The position numbers and the translations under genes are program-made. This document shows, piece after piece, positions 35,122-43,507 of a stretch of DNA of 64,000 bases (position 1 is its first letter; each line of letters opens with the position of its first letter). The DNA is from Paeniglutamicibacter antarcticus_C (GTDB lineage Bacteria; Actinomycetota; Actinomycetes; Actinomycetales; Micrococcaceae), in contig NZ_BAABLK010000092.1 in the NCBI RefSeq assembly GCF_039544305.1, positions 1 to 64,000 of the forward strand, read 5' to 3'. Under the pieces are notes generated by a model that searched no databases, had not been told where the DNA came from, and saw nothing but the letters and a program-made list of their open reading frames with translations.

Positions 35122-36293
35122 GCAACCTGCTGAACAAGGCAGTCATCGTAGGCATTGGCGCCACCGAGTTCTCCAAGAACTCAGGACGCTCCGAACTGCA
35201 GCTGGCCCAGGAAGCCTCGCTGGCGGCCTGCCGCGATGCCGGGGTGAACCCGCATGACGTCGACGGAATGGTGACCTACTCGATGGACACCAACCCCGCC
35301 ATCGAGGTCGCCCGTGGCCTGGGCTGCAAGGAGCTGAACTTCTTCAGCCACGTCGACTACGGCGGAGGCGCCGCCGCCGGCACCATCTTGCACGCAGCGA
35401 TGGCCGTGGCCACCGGTGTGGCCAAGACCGTGGTCTGCTACCGGGCCTTCAATGAACGCTCCGGTGCCCGATTCGGCGCGGCCATGAACACCGAGGGAAT
35501 GGCGCCGGATGCCCGGGCAGCCGCCTATGCCTGGACCCTTCCCTCCGGCCTGATGACACCGGCCTCGTGGGTGGGCATGTTCGCCCAGCGGTACATGCAC
35601 CTGACCGGCGCCACTTCCGAGGACTTCGGCCGCGTGGCCGTCGCGGACCGCAAGCACGCGGCCACCAACCCGAAGGCCTGGTTCTACAACAAGCCGATCA
35701 CCCTGGAGGACCACCAAGCGTCGCGCTGGATCGCCGATCCGCTGCACCTGCTGGACTGCTGCCAGGAATCCGATGGCGGCCAGGCCTTCGTCATCACCAC
35801 CCCGGAGCGGGCCAAGGACCTGCCGGGGCAGGCCGTGAGCATCAAGGCAGCCGCACAGGGCGCCGCCTATGACCAGCACACCATGGTCAGCTACTACCGC
35901 AATGACGGAGACCGGGCACTGCCGGAAATGGGCAACGTGGCTCGCCAGCTGTGGAACGACACCGGGCTGAGCCCCGAGGACATCGACACCGCGGTGCTCT
36001 ACGACCACTTCACCCCGTTCGTGCTGGCCCAGCTGGAGGAGTTCGGCTTCTGCGCACCCGGAGAGGCGAAGGACTTCATCAAGAACGGGGCCATTGAGCT
36101 CGGTGGGCGCCTGCCCATCAACCCCAATGGCGGACAACTGGGGGAAGCATACATCCACGGCATGAACGGCATCGCCGAGGGCGTGCGCCAAATCCGTGGC
36201 ACAGCGGTCAACCAGGTGCCCAACGCCAACAACGTGCTGGTCACCGCCGGCACCGGTGTTCCTACCAGCGCGCTGATCTTGGGAAATGTCTAG
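35118..36293 (+). CDS. Thiolase-fold lipid-transfer protein / steroid side-chain aldolase-like (Ltp2-like)
   Basis: A 391-residue protein of the thiolase superfamily SCP-x/Ltp branch (VIVGIGATEFSKNSGRSELQ, YDHFTPFVLAQLEEFGFC, NPNGGQLGEAYIHGMNGI, and a late TAGTGVPTSALIL). The position of the thiolase nucleophile carries VDYGGGAAAGTI and has no Cys, so classical thiolysis is not expected. Ltp2 of the steroid pathway shares this lack and works as a retro-aldolase that releases propionyl-CoA. The ATG at 35118 overlaps the preceding stop. It is probably active only with the DUF35 protein of this operon. Confidence 0.88.
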   Translation: MSNLLNKAVIVGIGATEFSKNSGRSELQLAQEASLAACRDAGVNPHDVDGMVTYSMDTNPAIEVARGLGCKELNFFSHVDYGGGAAAGTILHAAMAVATGVAKTVVCYRAFNERSGARFGAAMNTEGMAPDARAAAYAWTLPSGLMTPASWVGMFAQRYMHLTGATSEDFGRVAVADRKHAATNPKAWFYNKPITLEDHQASRWIADPLHLLDCCQESDGGQAFVITTPERAKDLPGQAVSIKAAAQGAAYDQHTMVSYYRNDGDRALPEMGNVARQLWNDTGLSPEDIDTAVLYDHFTPFVLAQLEEFGFCAPGEAKDFIKNGAIELGGRLPINPNGGQLGEAYIHGMNGIAEGVRQIRGTAVNQVPNANNVLVTAGTGVPTSALILGNV

Positions 36294-36951
36294 GGCGGCG
36301 GCGTGGCCCGGGACAGGGATGAGCCACGCGGATCAGTCAGTGAACCGCCAGAGCCTGTTGGCGGCAGCGGACCATGCCAGGGCGCTGCTCGATGCGATGG
36401 TCAGGCTCGATGAAGACACCCCCGTGGCGCCGGAACTGGCCCAGCGACTGGAATCGGTGCTGGAACTGCTCGCGGACCATGTCCAGCCCGTCGAGGCGAT
36501 GGTCGGCGGGCGGACGGCGGACCGAAGCGGGCCGCGGAAGGGAAGCTACCGGGATCGTTCGCCGATTTCCGGGGTGCTGAACCCCATCGCACCACCGGTG
36601 ACGCTGCGGGTGATGGATGACCATACCGCCAACACCACCACGACGCTCGGGCTGGCCTACCAAGGCCCTCCCGGGCGGGTTCACGGCGGGTTCGTCGCTT
36701 CGCTGCTGGACCACATCATGGGATATGCAGCCGGAACCGTCGGAACATGGATCTTCACCCGCTCATTGACCGTTGACTACGACCATGCCGTACCTCTATT
36801 CGAGGAACTGGCAATCTCTGCCCGGGTTGACCATATCGATGGGCGCAAGATCTGGGTGGTCGGCGAGATTCGTGCCGAGGGATCCGTGGTGGCACGGGCC
36901 CGGGGGCTTTGGCTTCCACCGAGAGCGGTTCCAAAGGGCAACGAAGGCTAG
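36286..36951 (+). CDS. PaaI/hot-dog family thioesterase
   Basis: About 221 residues. The C-terminal half is a hot-dog thioesterase: LAYQGPPGRVHGGFVASLLD, with the HGG and following acidic residue of the 4HBT/PaaI active site, then the long helix AAGTVGTWIFTRSLTVDYDHAVP. The N-terminal 90 residues are Arg/Gly-rich and variable. The first ATG (36286) overlaps the thiolase-fold gene stop; an alternative ATG at 36319 would remove 11 residues. It likely releases CoA from stalled or end-product acyl-CoAs. Last gene of the coupled operon. Confidence 0.85.
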   Translation: MSRAAAWPGTGMSHADQSVNRQSLLAAADHARALLDAMVRLDEDTPVAPELAQRLESVLELLADHVQPVEAMVGGRTADRSGPRKGSYRDRSPISGVLNPIAPPVTLRVMDDHTANTTTTLGLAYQGPPGRVHGGFVASLLDHIMGYAAGTVGTWIFTRSLTVDYDHAVPLFEELAISARVDHIDGRKIWVVGEIRAEGSVVARARGLWLPPRAVPKGNEG

Positions 36952-37118
36952 CCTGTCCACGGCGGGCGGGTCACCGGTGCAGGCAGCGAACTGCGGCAAA
37001 ACCCCGCGCCCGCACCGACAACACGGCCTACGCGGTTCAACACTGACCGGTTTAAGATACCTGGACAGGACGAATCGCTCGTATATGTGCAAGTTCAACA
37101 AGAAAGAAGGAGCCAGTC

Positions 37119-37889
37119 GTGAAGATTGCAGTGCTGATCAAGCAGGTGCCGGACACCTATACGGAACGTCACCTCAGTGCCAATGGATGGGCCGACAGGG
37201 ATGCGAGCGAGAGGGTCACCGACGAAATCACCGAGCGTGCCTTGGAAGTGGCCTTGAAGCAGAAGGACGCCGACAAGGGCGTTGAAATCGTGGTGGTCAC
37301 CATGGGCCCCGGCACCGCCACCGAGGCGTTGCGCAAGGCCTTGTCGATGGGCGCGGACAAAGCCATCCACGTGCAAGACGATTCCCTCTCCGGAGCTGAT
37401 GCGCTGATGACCGCCCGGGTCTTGGCTGCCTCCCTGGCCGATGCCGGTGCCGACCTGGTCATCGCCGGCAATGAATCCACCGACGGGCGCGGCGGCGTGG
37501 TTCCCGCCATGATCGCGGAGGCACTCAACCTGCCGTTCCTGGGCCCGTTGGATTCGGTCGAGGTCGTCGCTGGCAGTGTGCATGGTGAGCGTTCGGACGC
37601 GGACGGAACCACCGTGCTGCGTGCCGCCACCCCGGCGGTGATCTCGGTTTCCGAGGCCGTCGGTGAGGCACGCTTCCCGAAGTTCAAGGGCATCCTGGGC
37701 GCCAAGCGCAAGCCGCTCGCCGTGCATAGCGCCAACGATCTGGGGTTCCCCGGGGTCGACCACGCCGCGGGAAATCTCGTGCTGAACGCCTCCCGGCGCC
37801 CCGCCCGCACCGCAGGAACCAAAATCGTTGATGACGGGCAGGCCGCCGGAGCGCTGGCCGCGTACCTCGTTGCCGAGAAACTGATCTAA
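37119..37889 (+). CDS. etfB: Electron transfer flavoprotein, beta subunit
   Basis: A 256-residue ETF beta subunit (KIAVLIKQVPDTYTERHLS; VTMGPGTATEALRKALSMG; the signature VVPAMIAEALNLPFL). With EtfA it accepts electrons from acyl-CoA dehydrogenases through FAD. Start GTG 37119 has AAGAAGGAG upstream. A gap of 167 bases to the preceding operon suggests its own promoter or a processed transcript. It lies 12 bases before etfA. Confidence 0.96.
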   Translation: MKIAVLIKQVPDTYTERHLSANGWADRDASERVTDEITERALEVALKQKDADKGVEIVVVTMGPGTATEALRKALSMGADKAIHVQDDSLSGADALMTARVLAASLADAGADLVIAGNESTDGRGGVVPAMIAEALNLPFLGPLDSVEVVAGSVHGERSDADGTTVLRAATPAVISVSEAVGEARFPKFKGILGAKRKPLAVHSANDLGFPGVDHAAGNLVLNASRRPARTAGTKIVDDGQAAGALAAYLVAEKLI

Positions 37890-37901
37890 GGAAGGCCTGA
37901 C

Positions 37902-38888
37902 ATGACCAACATCCTGGTAAACATCGAACTGACCGAGAACGGCGTGCCGCGCTCAACGAGTGCCCACCTTCTGGCGACCGCGGCACCCCTGGGTACTCCC
38001 GTGGCAGTGGTTGCATCAAATCCGGGCAACAGCGAGGTACTGCTCTCCCGGCTTTCGGCCCTTGGCGCCGCCGAGATCTTCATCGCCGAAACCACTGAAG
38101 CCGCCACGCACGTGGCAGCCTGTGCGGTGGCAGCACTTGCCGCGGCCATGGCGCACTACACACCGGGAGCCGTGCTCGCCTCAAACAGCGCGGTCTGCCG
38201 AGAAGTCATTGGCCGGCTGGCCATGCGCACCAACAGCCCCGTGATCCTCGAGGCGCTGGAACTTGAACAGCGTGCGGGTCAGCTCGTAGCGTCTCATTCG
38301 GTTTTCGGCGGAGACTACGTCACCGAGTCCTCCATCGGGGCAGGGGTCCCCTTGGTCACCGTTGGATCCACCGGCGCTGAGCCGCTGAATCCGGTGCTTG
38401 ATGCGGTGACCCACGTAGTGGACCTGGAGGTTTCCACTGCAGCCTCGGCCGTTGTTGAATCAAGCAGTCCGCGGGTCACCAACTCCGCGCGGCCGGAACT
38501 GCGCGGCGCCAAGATTGTTGTCTCCGGCGGCCGTGGTGTGGCTTCGAAAGACAACTTCGTGCTGGTCGAGGAATTGGCCGACGCCCTGGGTGCGGGTCTG
38601 GGCGCCTCCCGTGCCGCGGTGGATTCGGGTTATATTGCGCAGAACCACCAAGTGGGACAGACCGGTGTCAGCGTCTCGCCCGATCTCTATATCGCCCTGG
38701 GCATTTCGGGCGCCATCCAGCACCTGGCCGGGATGCAGACCGCCAAGCGCATCGTGGCGATCAACAAGGATGCCGATGCCCCGATCTTCGACGTCGCGGA
38801 CTTCGGCATCGTCGGTGACTTGTTCGCCATCCTGCCGGCGCTCAAGGAAGCCATCGCGGAACGCAACAGCGTCACCGCAGGCGTATAA
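37902..38888 (+). CDS. etfA: Electron transfer flavoprotein, alpha subunit
   Basis: A 328-residue ETF alpha subunit. The FAD-binding C-terminal domain is clear: SGGRGVASKDNFVLVEELAD, VDSGYIAQNHQVGQTGVSVSPDLYI and ALGISGAIQHLAGM, with INKDADAPIFDVADFGIVGD. It pairs with EtfB to carry dehydrogenase electrons to the membrane. It is followed 14 bases later by a membrane cytochrome b gene instead of an ETF:quinone oxidoreductase gene. Confidence 0.97.
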   Translation: MTNILVNIELTENGVPRSTSAHLLATAAPLGTPVAVVASNPGNSEVLLSRLSALGAAEIFIAETTEAATHVAACAVAALAAAMAHYTPGAVLASNSAVCREVIGRLAMRTNSPVILEALELEQRAGQLVASHSVFGGDYVTESSIGAGVPLVTVGSTGAEPLNPVLDAVTHVVDLEVSTAASAVVESSSPRVTNSARPELRGAKIVVSGGRGVASKDNFVLVEELADALGAGLGASRAAVDSGYIAQNHQVGQTGVSVSPDLYIALGISGAIQHLAGMQTAKRIVAINKDADAPIFDVADFGIVGDLFAILPALKEAIAERNSVTAGV

Positions 38889-38902
38889 GAAAGGTAAATG
38901 AG

Positions 38903-39844
38903 ATGTCGGTGCCGACCAGATTAAAACAGGAAACCACGTCCACCCCCGCGAAGTGGACCCGTCTGGCCATCTGGATCGCTGTGATCGTGGTGGCCATGGC
39001 AGTGATGGTGTTTTTGGCCAAATGGGCCAGGGGCATGGAACCGGTGCAGCAGTTCCTGGTGGCATATCCCGGTCACAGCGAACTGCCCGAAGGGGCTCCG
39101 GTGGGATTGCCCGCATGGCTTGGTTGGCAGCATTTCCTGAACGCGTTCTTTATCGTCCTGATCATCCGCTCAGGCTGGCAAGTCCGGACTACTGCGCGCC
39201 CGCAGGCCTACTGGACCAGAAAGAACTCCGGACTGATCAAGACCAAGTCCAAGCCAACCAAAATCAGTATGGAACTCTGGTTCCACCTGAGTCTGGATGT
39301 GCTGTGGATGGCCAATGGCCTGATCTTCATGGCGTTGCTCTTCGTCACCGGAGGGTGGATGCGTATCGTGCCCACAAGCTGGGACATCTTTCCCAATGCC
39401 CTGAGCACGGCGGTGCAATATGCCTCACTCAACTGGCCAACCGAGAACGGCTGGATCAATTACAACGCGCTGCAAGTCCTGTCGTACTTCGCAATCGTAT
39501 TCATCGCTGCACCGTTGGCGATCATTACCGGTGTGAGGATGAGTCCGATCTGGCCCAAGGGCAACGCGAAGCTGGACAAGGCCTATCCCATGGAGCTCGC
39601 CCGGAAGCTCCACTTCCCGGTGATGATCTTCTTCGTGGCTTTCGTGATCATGCACGTGGCCATGGTGCTCAGCACTGGGGTGCTACGGAACATGAACCAC
39701 ATGTTCGCGGCGCGTGATGATGCAGGGTGGCTTGGTTTCGGGGTCTTCGCACTGGCCGTAGCGGTCACGGTGATCATATGGTTCCTGGCCAAACCGATTT
39801 TCCTGCGACCGATTGCAAGCCTGATGGGCAAGGTGTCCAAATAG
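38903..39844 (+). CDS. Membrane cytochrome b/b6-type protein, candidate ETF oxidising partner
   Basis: A 313-residue membrane protein with about six helices (near 20-40, 72-92, 126-150, 188-210, 236-258, 277-300). His77, His128, His237 and His251 are placed inside or at the edge of helices, as in dihaem cytochromes b of the formate dehydrogenase/thiosulfate reductase type (WQHFLNAFF, WFHLSLDVLW, LHFPVMIF, IMHVAMVLSTG). No flavin or Fe-S motif is present. Start ATG 38903 follows an AAGGTAAATGAG site. Its location directly after etfBA suggests it delivers ETF electrons to quinone, alone or with another protein. That role is inferred from context only. Confidence 0.82.
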   Translation: MSVPTRLKQETTSTPAKWTRLAIWIAVIVVAMAVMVFLAKWARGMEPVQQFLVAYPGHSELPEGAPVGLPAWLGWQHFLNAFFIVLIIRSGWQVRTTARPQAYWTRKNSGLIKTKSKPTKISMELWFHLSLDVLWMANGLIFMALLFVTGGWMRIVPTSWDIFPNALSTAVQYASLNWPTENGWINYNALQVLSYFAIVFIAAPLAIITGVRMSPIWPKGNAKLDKAYPMELARKLHFPVMIFFVAFVIMHVAMVLSTGVLRNMNHMFAARDDAGWLGFGVFALAVAVTVIIWFLAKPIFLRPIASLMGKVSK

Positions 39845-39857
39845 GGCCTAGTTTTAG

Positions 39858-39918
39858 CTGGGGCCGAGTCCGGGGAGGCATCCGATAAATGCCAGTTGCC
39901 CCTGGGCCGGCCCCTTTT
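39858..39918 (+). terminator. Rho-independent terminator after the cytochrome b gene
   Basis: A long imperfect stem (GGGGCCGAGTCCGGGG with CCCCTGGGCCGGCCCC, and an inner GGCAT/ATGCC stem) is followed by TTTT, starting 14 bases after the stop. Confidence 0.8.
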
Positions 39919-40323
39919 GGAGTGAAGGCTCCCGCCGCGACTAGGCATGCCAAGCCGGCAGCAAGTTGTTTGCGTGTCTTCATCGAATCAGCCGCCTGCT
40001 GGTTTGCAAGGAGATGATCATGGTCCTGCCGATTGCTTCACGGGGTTAGGCATTTGCCTGCTCCCATTTCATCCTCGTCTGCCAGGGACTGTTTCTCTGG
40101 AGGGCCTGGGATTCCGATCGGGCAGCTGGAGGACGCCAGCAGGTGCGCGCGAGGTATGTACCGCTTTCTCCACATGACACAGTCGGACTCATCCGATGAA
40201 CGAAATCGCATAACCATTGAGGTAGCCTATTACTTCACACCTAGTCGGGGACGCTTTGGGGCGGTGCTGACGCATATCGACAACACGGTATCCAACAGGG
40301 GGTGAATCATCCCTACGTCTGAA
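39919..40323. other. Intergenic region before the M23 peptidase gene
   Basis: About 400 bases with no supported gene. It should contain the peptidase promoter and leader. I looked for a c-di-AMP (ydaO-type) riboswitch, which often precedes actinobacterial wall hydrolases, but did not find its conserved blocks. Confidence 0.35.
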
Positions 40324-42042
40324 ATGATCACCGTGCCCAAAATCAAGTTCCTCCATATGACGCTGGCGGTTGCCGTTCTGCTTTCGCCTCTGGGCGTCTC
40401 GGCTGCCACCGCTGCACCCCTGCAGGCGCCTGCCGCCGCATCCATCGCCCCCGAACAACCGGACGCAGCAACCTACGCCGTGGCCGAGAAGTCTTCCGCT
40501 GTCGCCTATGCTGCCTCGAGCGTGCTGCCTCTGGCCGATCATTGGGTGCTTCCGCTGGAAGCAAATACCTACCGGGCCACCTCGTCCAAGGGACCGCGCT
40601 GCATTCCCGTTCGCGGTGGATCAACCGAGCACCTGGGCCAGGATCTGGGCACGGACAACGGTGCGCCCATCTTTGCCGCGGCCGCCGGCAAGGTCATCAA
40701 AACCCGACAGGGCACCAACGCTGCATCCGGTTACATCCTTATCCAGCACAACGTCGACGGTGTGACGTACACCGGCGCGTATTACCACATGTGGAGCGCC
40801 ACCACCCATGTGAAGCTGGGCTCCATGGTGAAGCCCGGACAACAGATCGCCAAGGTTGGCAACAGTGGTCCTTCCACGGCGCCGCACCTGCACTTTGAGC
40901 TGTGGCGCGGGGGCTGGTACCAGGGAACGGCGGTGGACCCGGTGCCGTTTGTGAAGGCTCGCGGAGTCGACCTGTATGCCAATGCCACCACCGTGTATCC
41001 CGATGTGCGTCCCCCAAGCTGCACCTACTGGTTGGCCGAAGGTACCGCCTTGCGTACCCGGGCCGCCGAAACCGGGCCGGTGCTCAAGCAATTGGGCAAG
41101 GGCACCAAGGTGGTTGCGCCGTTGGCAGCCGGAACCAATAAGCACCTGAAGGTGAGTGCCGATGGCTCGACCGGATGGATCAAGCAATCGGTGGTCACCC
41201 CGAACGTCGTTTCGGCGCCGCCCCCGGTAACGATCAAGAACGTGAATGCGTATAAAAACGCAAAGTACATGACGACGGCGTCGCTGAACATGCGCTCGTC
41301 AGCTCGTGACGGCGCCGTGCTCCGGACGCTGGCCAAGGGCACGGCAGTGACAGCAACAGGACTGACCGCGCTGAGTGAAGACTGGTTGCAGGTGAAAGCC
41401 GGCGGCAACGCCGGTTGGGTATCCAAGTCCTACCTGTCCAAGGTTGCCGCGCCAAAGCCGCAGAACAATGTCAAGCCGCAGGCCGTCCAGAAGCCTCCGG
41501 TTGCTCCTAAACCGGCGCCCACGAACAAACCGAAGCCGGTTCCTCCGACCAAGCCGAAACCGGTTCCTCCGATGAAGCCGGCGCCTACCGCGAAGCCGAA
41601 GCCGAAGGCCAAGGCCGCCGTGGTCAAGTACACGGTCAAAGCCAACCTGCATCTTCGCGCCAGTGCCAAGACCGGCAAGGTGCTGGTGACCATGAAAAAG
41701 GGGAGCACAGTCACCGCAACCGGCAAGAAGGCGGACGCGGGGAAATGGATCCAGGTTAAGTCGGGGTCCAAGACCGGCTGGGCCTCCGTCCAGTATCTGT
41801 CCAAGCAAAAGGCCAGTGGCACCTCGGCCAAACCCAAGCCGAAGCCGAAAGCCACGAAAGCCGTCACGCGCAAGACAACCAGCGGCCTGAACATGCGGGC
41901 AGGGGCCGGGGCCAAGCACAAAGTTGTCATGGTCCTCAAGACCAAGACCACGGTCCAGCTCGCGGGCAAGAAGTCAGGAAAGTGGGTCCAGGTGAAAGTC
42001 GGCAAGAAAACTGGATGGGTCTCGGGTGCCTACCTGAAGTAG
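40324..42042 (+). CDS. Secreted M23-family peptidase with four SH3-type repeats
   Basis: A 572-residue exported wall enzyme. The signal peptide covers about residues 1-31 (SPLGVSAATAAP end). The M23 zinc endopeptidase domain spans about 75-190, with HLGQDLG and the APHLHFEL motif carrying metal ligands. Four SH3b-like repeats follow, at about 235-300, 315-380, 435-500 and 510-572, each ending GW(V/I/A)xxxxL. A Pro/Lys-rich spacer (about 380-432, repeats of KPKPVPP type) lies between repeats 2 and 3. It likely cleaves peptidoglycan cross-bridges while SH3 repeats bind the wall. The start is not certain: no strong ribosome site precedes 40324, and GTG 40333 is possible. Confidence 0.9.
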   Translation: MITVPKIKFLHMTLAVAVLLSPLGVSAATAAPLQAPAAASIAPEQPDAATYAVAEKSSAVAYAASSVLPLADHWVLPLEANTYRATSSKGPRCIPVRGGSTEHLGQDLGTDNGAPIFAAAAGKVIKTRQGTNAASGYILIQHNVDGVTYTGAYYHMWSATTHVKLGSMVKPGQQIAKVGNSGPSTAPHLHFELWRGGWYQGTAVDPVPFVKARGVDLYANATTVYPDVRPPSCTYWLAEGTALRTRAAETGPVLKQLGKGTKVVAPLAAGTNKHLKVSADGSTGWIKQSVVTPNVVSAPPPVTIKNVNAYKNAKYMTTASLNMRSSARDGAVLRTLAKGTAVTATGLTALSEDWLQVKAGGNAGWVSKSYLSKVAAPKPQNNVKPQAVQKPPVAPKPAPTNKPKPVPPTKPKPVPPMKPAPTAKPKPKAKAAVVKYTVKANLHLRASAKTGKVLVTMKKGSTVTATGKKADAGKWIQVKSGSKTGWASVQYLSKQKASGTSAKPKPKPKATKAVTRKTTSGLNMRAGAGAKHKVVMVLKTKTTVQLAGKKSGKWVQVKVGKKTGWVSGAYLK

Positions 42043-42260
42043 GCCCAAAGTAGATCGGGGGTATCCTCGCGAGCTAGCAGAGAAGAAAAGAGTCCGTCGT
42101 AGGAAGTTTTCTCGGCATCGGCATCGCGCACGTCCAGGATTCGTGACCACTTAGACATGGGGCTGTAAGTCGACAACGACGTGGGCGATGGACGGTAGCA
42201 TCATCGGCCGGCCACTGCCGGGCTACCCGACCGCACCAGCTAATACGAAAATAAGGCGAG

Positions 42261-43507
42261 TCAGGCTGCCTCCCGAGTACTCAGGGTGACGTCATAGCCC
42301 AGCTCGTGGAGGCGGCGGACCGCATTGTTCCTGGTGCGGGCGGGGTCTTTTTGGGTGAAGAAGTCGGAACCGGGGTCGTGGTAGCACTCGCCCTGGGCGA
42401 GCATGTGCCAGACGGCCGTGAGGATGGAATGCTCGGTGGCAACAATTGCCTTCATCTTGCCGCGACGCACGATGATTCGTTTGTAACGCACCCCGAGATA
42501 CGTTCCCTGGGGGTGTCGGGAAATGGACAGGGCAGCGATGCCCAACGCCCCTTTGAGATAACGGTTCCCGGGGCGGGTCCTGCTGGATTTGACCCGTCCG
42601 GCCGATTCGTTTGAACCGGGGCTGAGCCCAGCCCAAGAGGCGAGTCGGCCCGGGGTCTCGAAGGTACTCATATCCGCACAGGTTTCGGCGACAATGACAT
42701 CAGCAACGAGGGTGGAGACTCCGGGAATGGTGGCCAGGAATTCCCGGGCGACCAGAAAGGGTTCCATCGCCGTATCGATCCGCGCGGTGAGCTGATTCAC
42801 CCACCCGGTGATCGAGTCGATTCGCTCCAGATGCATATTGCAAATGAACGCATGATGTTCCTCGAACCGCCCGGTAAGAGCCTCGACGAGCTCGGGAATC
42901 CGCGGACGCATACGCCCCCTTGGCGAGGTTCGCCAACACCTGCGGGTCGCGTTCCCCGTTGATGAGCGCGGTGAGCATGGCCCGGGAAGAGACACCCATC
43001 AGATCGGAAATATAGTCGGACGGTTTGATGCCGGTGGACTCCAGGAACTTCTCCAAACGCTGCACTTCCCGGGTTCGGCCCTCGGTGGCGATGGTGCGTG
43101 CCCGAGTCAGATCCCGCAGGATCCGGATCGGCGGGGGCGGAACAAAACAGGGACGCAATAAACCGTGGGCCCCCCAACTGGGCCAACCAAGAGGCGTCGG
43201 AAACGTCGGTCTTCCGGCCGGGAATATTGCGTGCGGCCTTCGCATTGACCAGCATCACCGGCAACACGTCCTCAAACAGGTAGTAAAACGGCTTCCAATA
43301 GTCACTGGTCGCCTCCATCACCACGGTGGTGACCTTAGCCGCAACCAGCATGTCGCGCAGTGCCAGGATCTGGTTGGTGGTCGAACCCCACGTGTTGACC
43401 ACGGGAGCGGGAAAAGTGCCGGCACGCTTGCCCAGGGCACGAATGGCGACCTTCACGTCGCTTTTGGAAATATCAAGACCCGCGGCACGTTCATGAACCA
43501 GGTCCAC
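42261..43507 (-). mobile_element. IS110-family transposase, disrupted by two single-base frameshifts
   Basis: Read in three frames on the minus strand, the pieces give one IS110-type DEDD transposase of about 410 residues. The N-terminal RuvC-like part (start 43507; AAGLDISKSDVKVAI, VVMEATSDYWKP, KTDVSDASWLAQLG) holds the DEDD acidic residues. The C-terminal Transposase_20 part (PGVSTLVADVIVAETCADMS, TFETPGRLASWAGLSPGSNE, SAGRVKSSRTRPGNRYLKG) holds the serine nucleophile region. The first shift is an extra G in a six-G run near 43168-43174. The second is an extra G in a five-G run near 42914-42918. Either the gene is dead or the homopolymers were misread. IS ends were not identified. Confidence 0.9.

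Noticed and set aside
39919..40323. Possible c-di-AMP riboswitch ahead of the M23 peptidase
   Set aside because: The conserved blocks of the ydaO class could not be found by eye.
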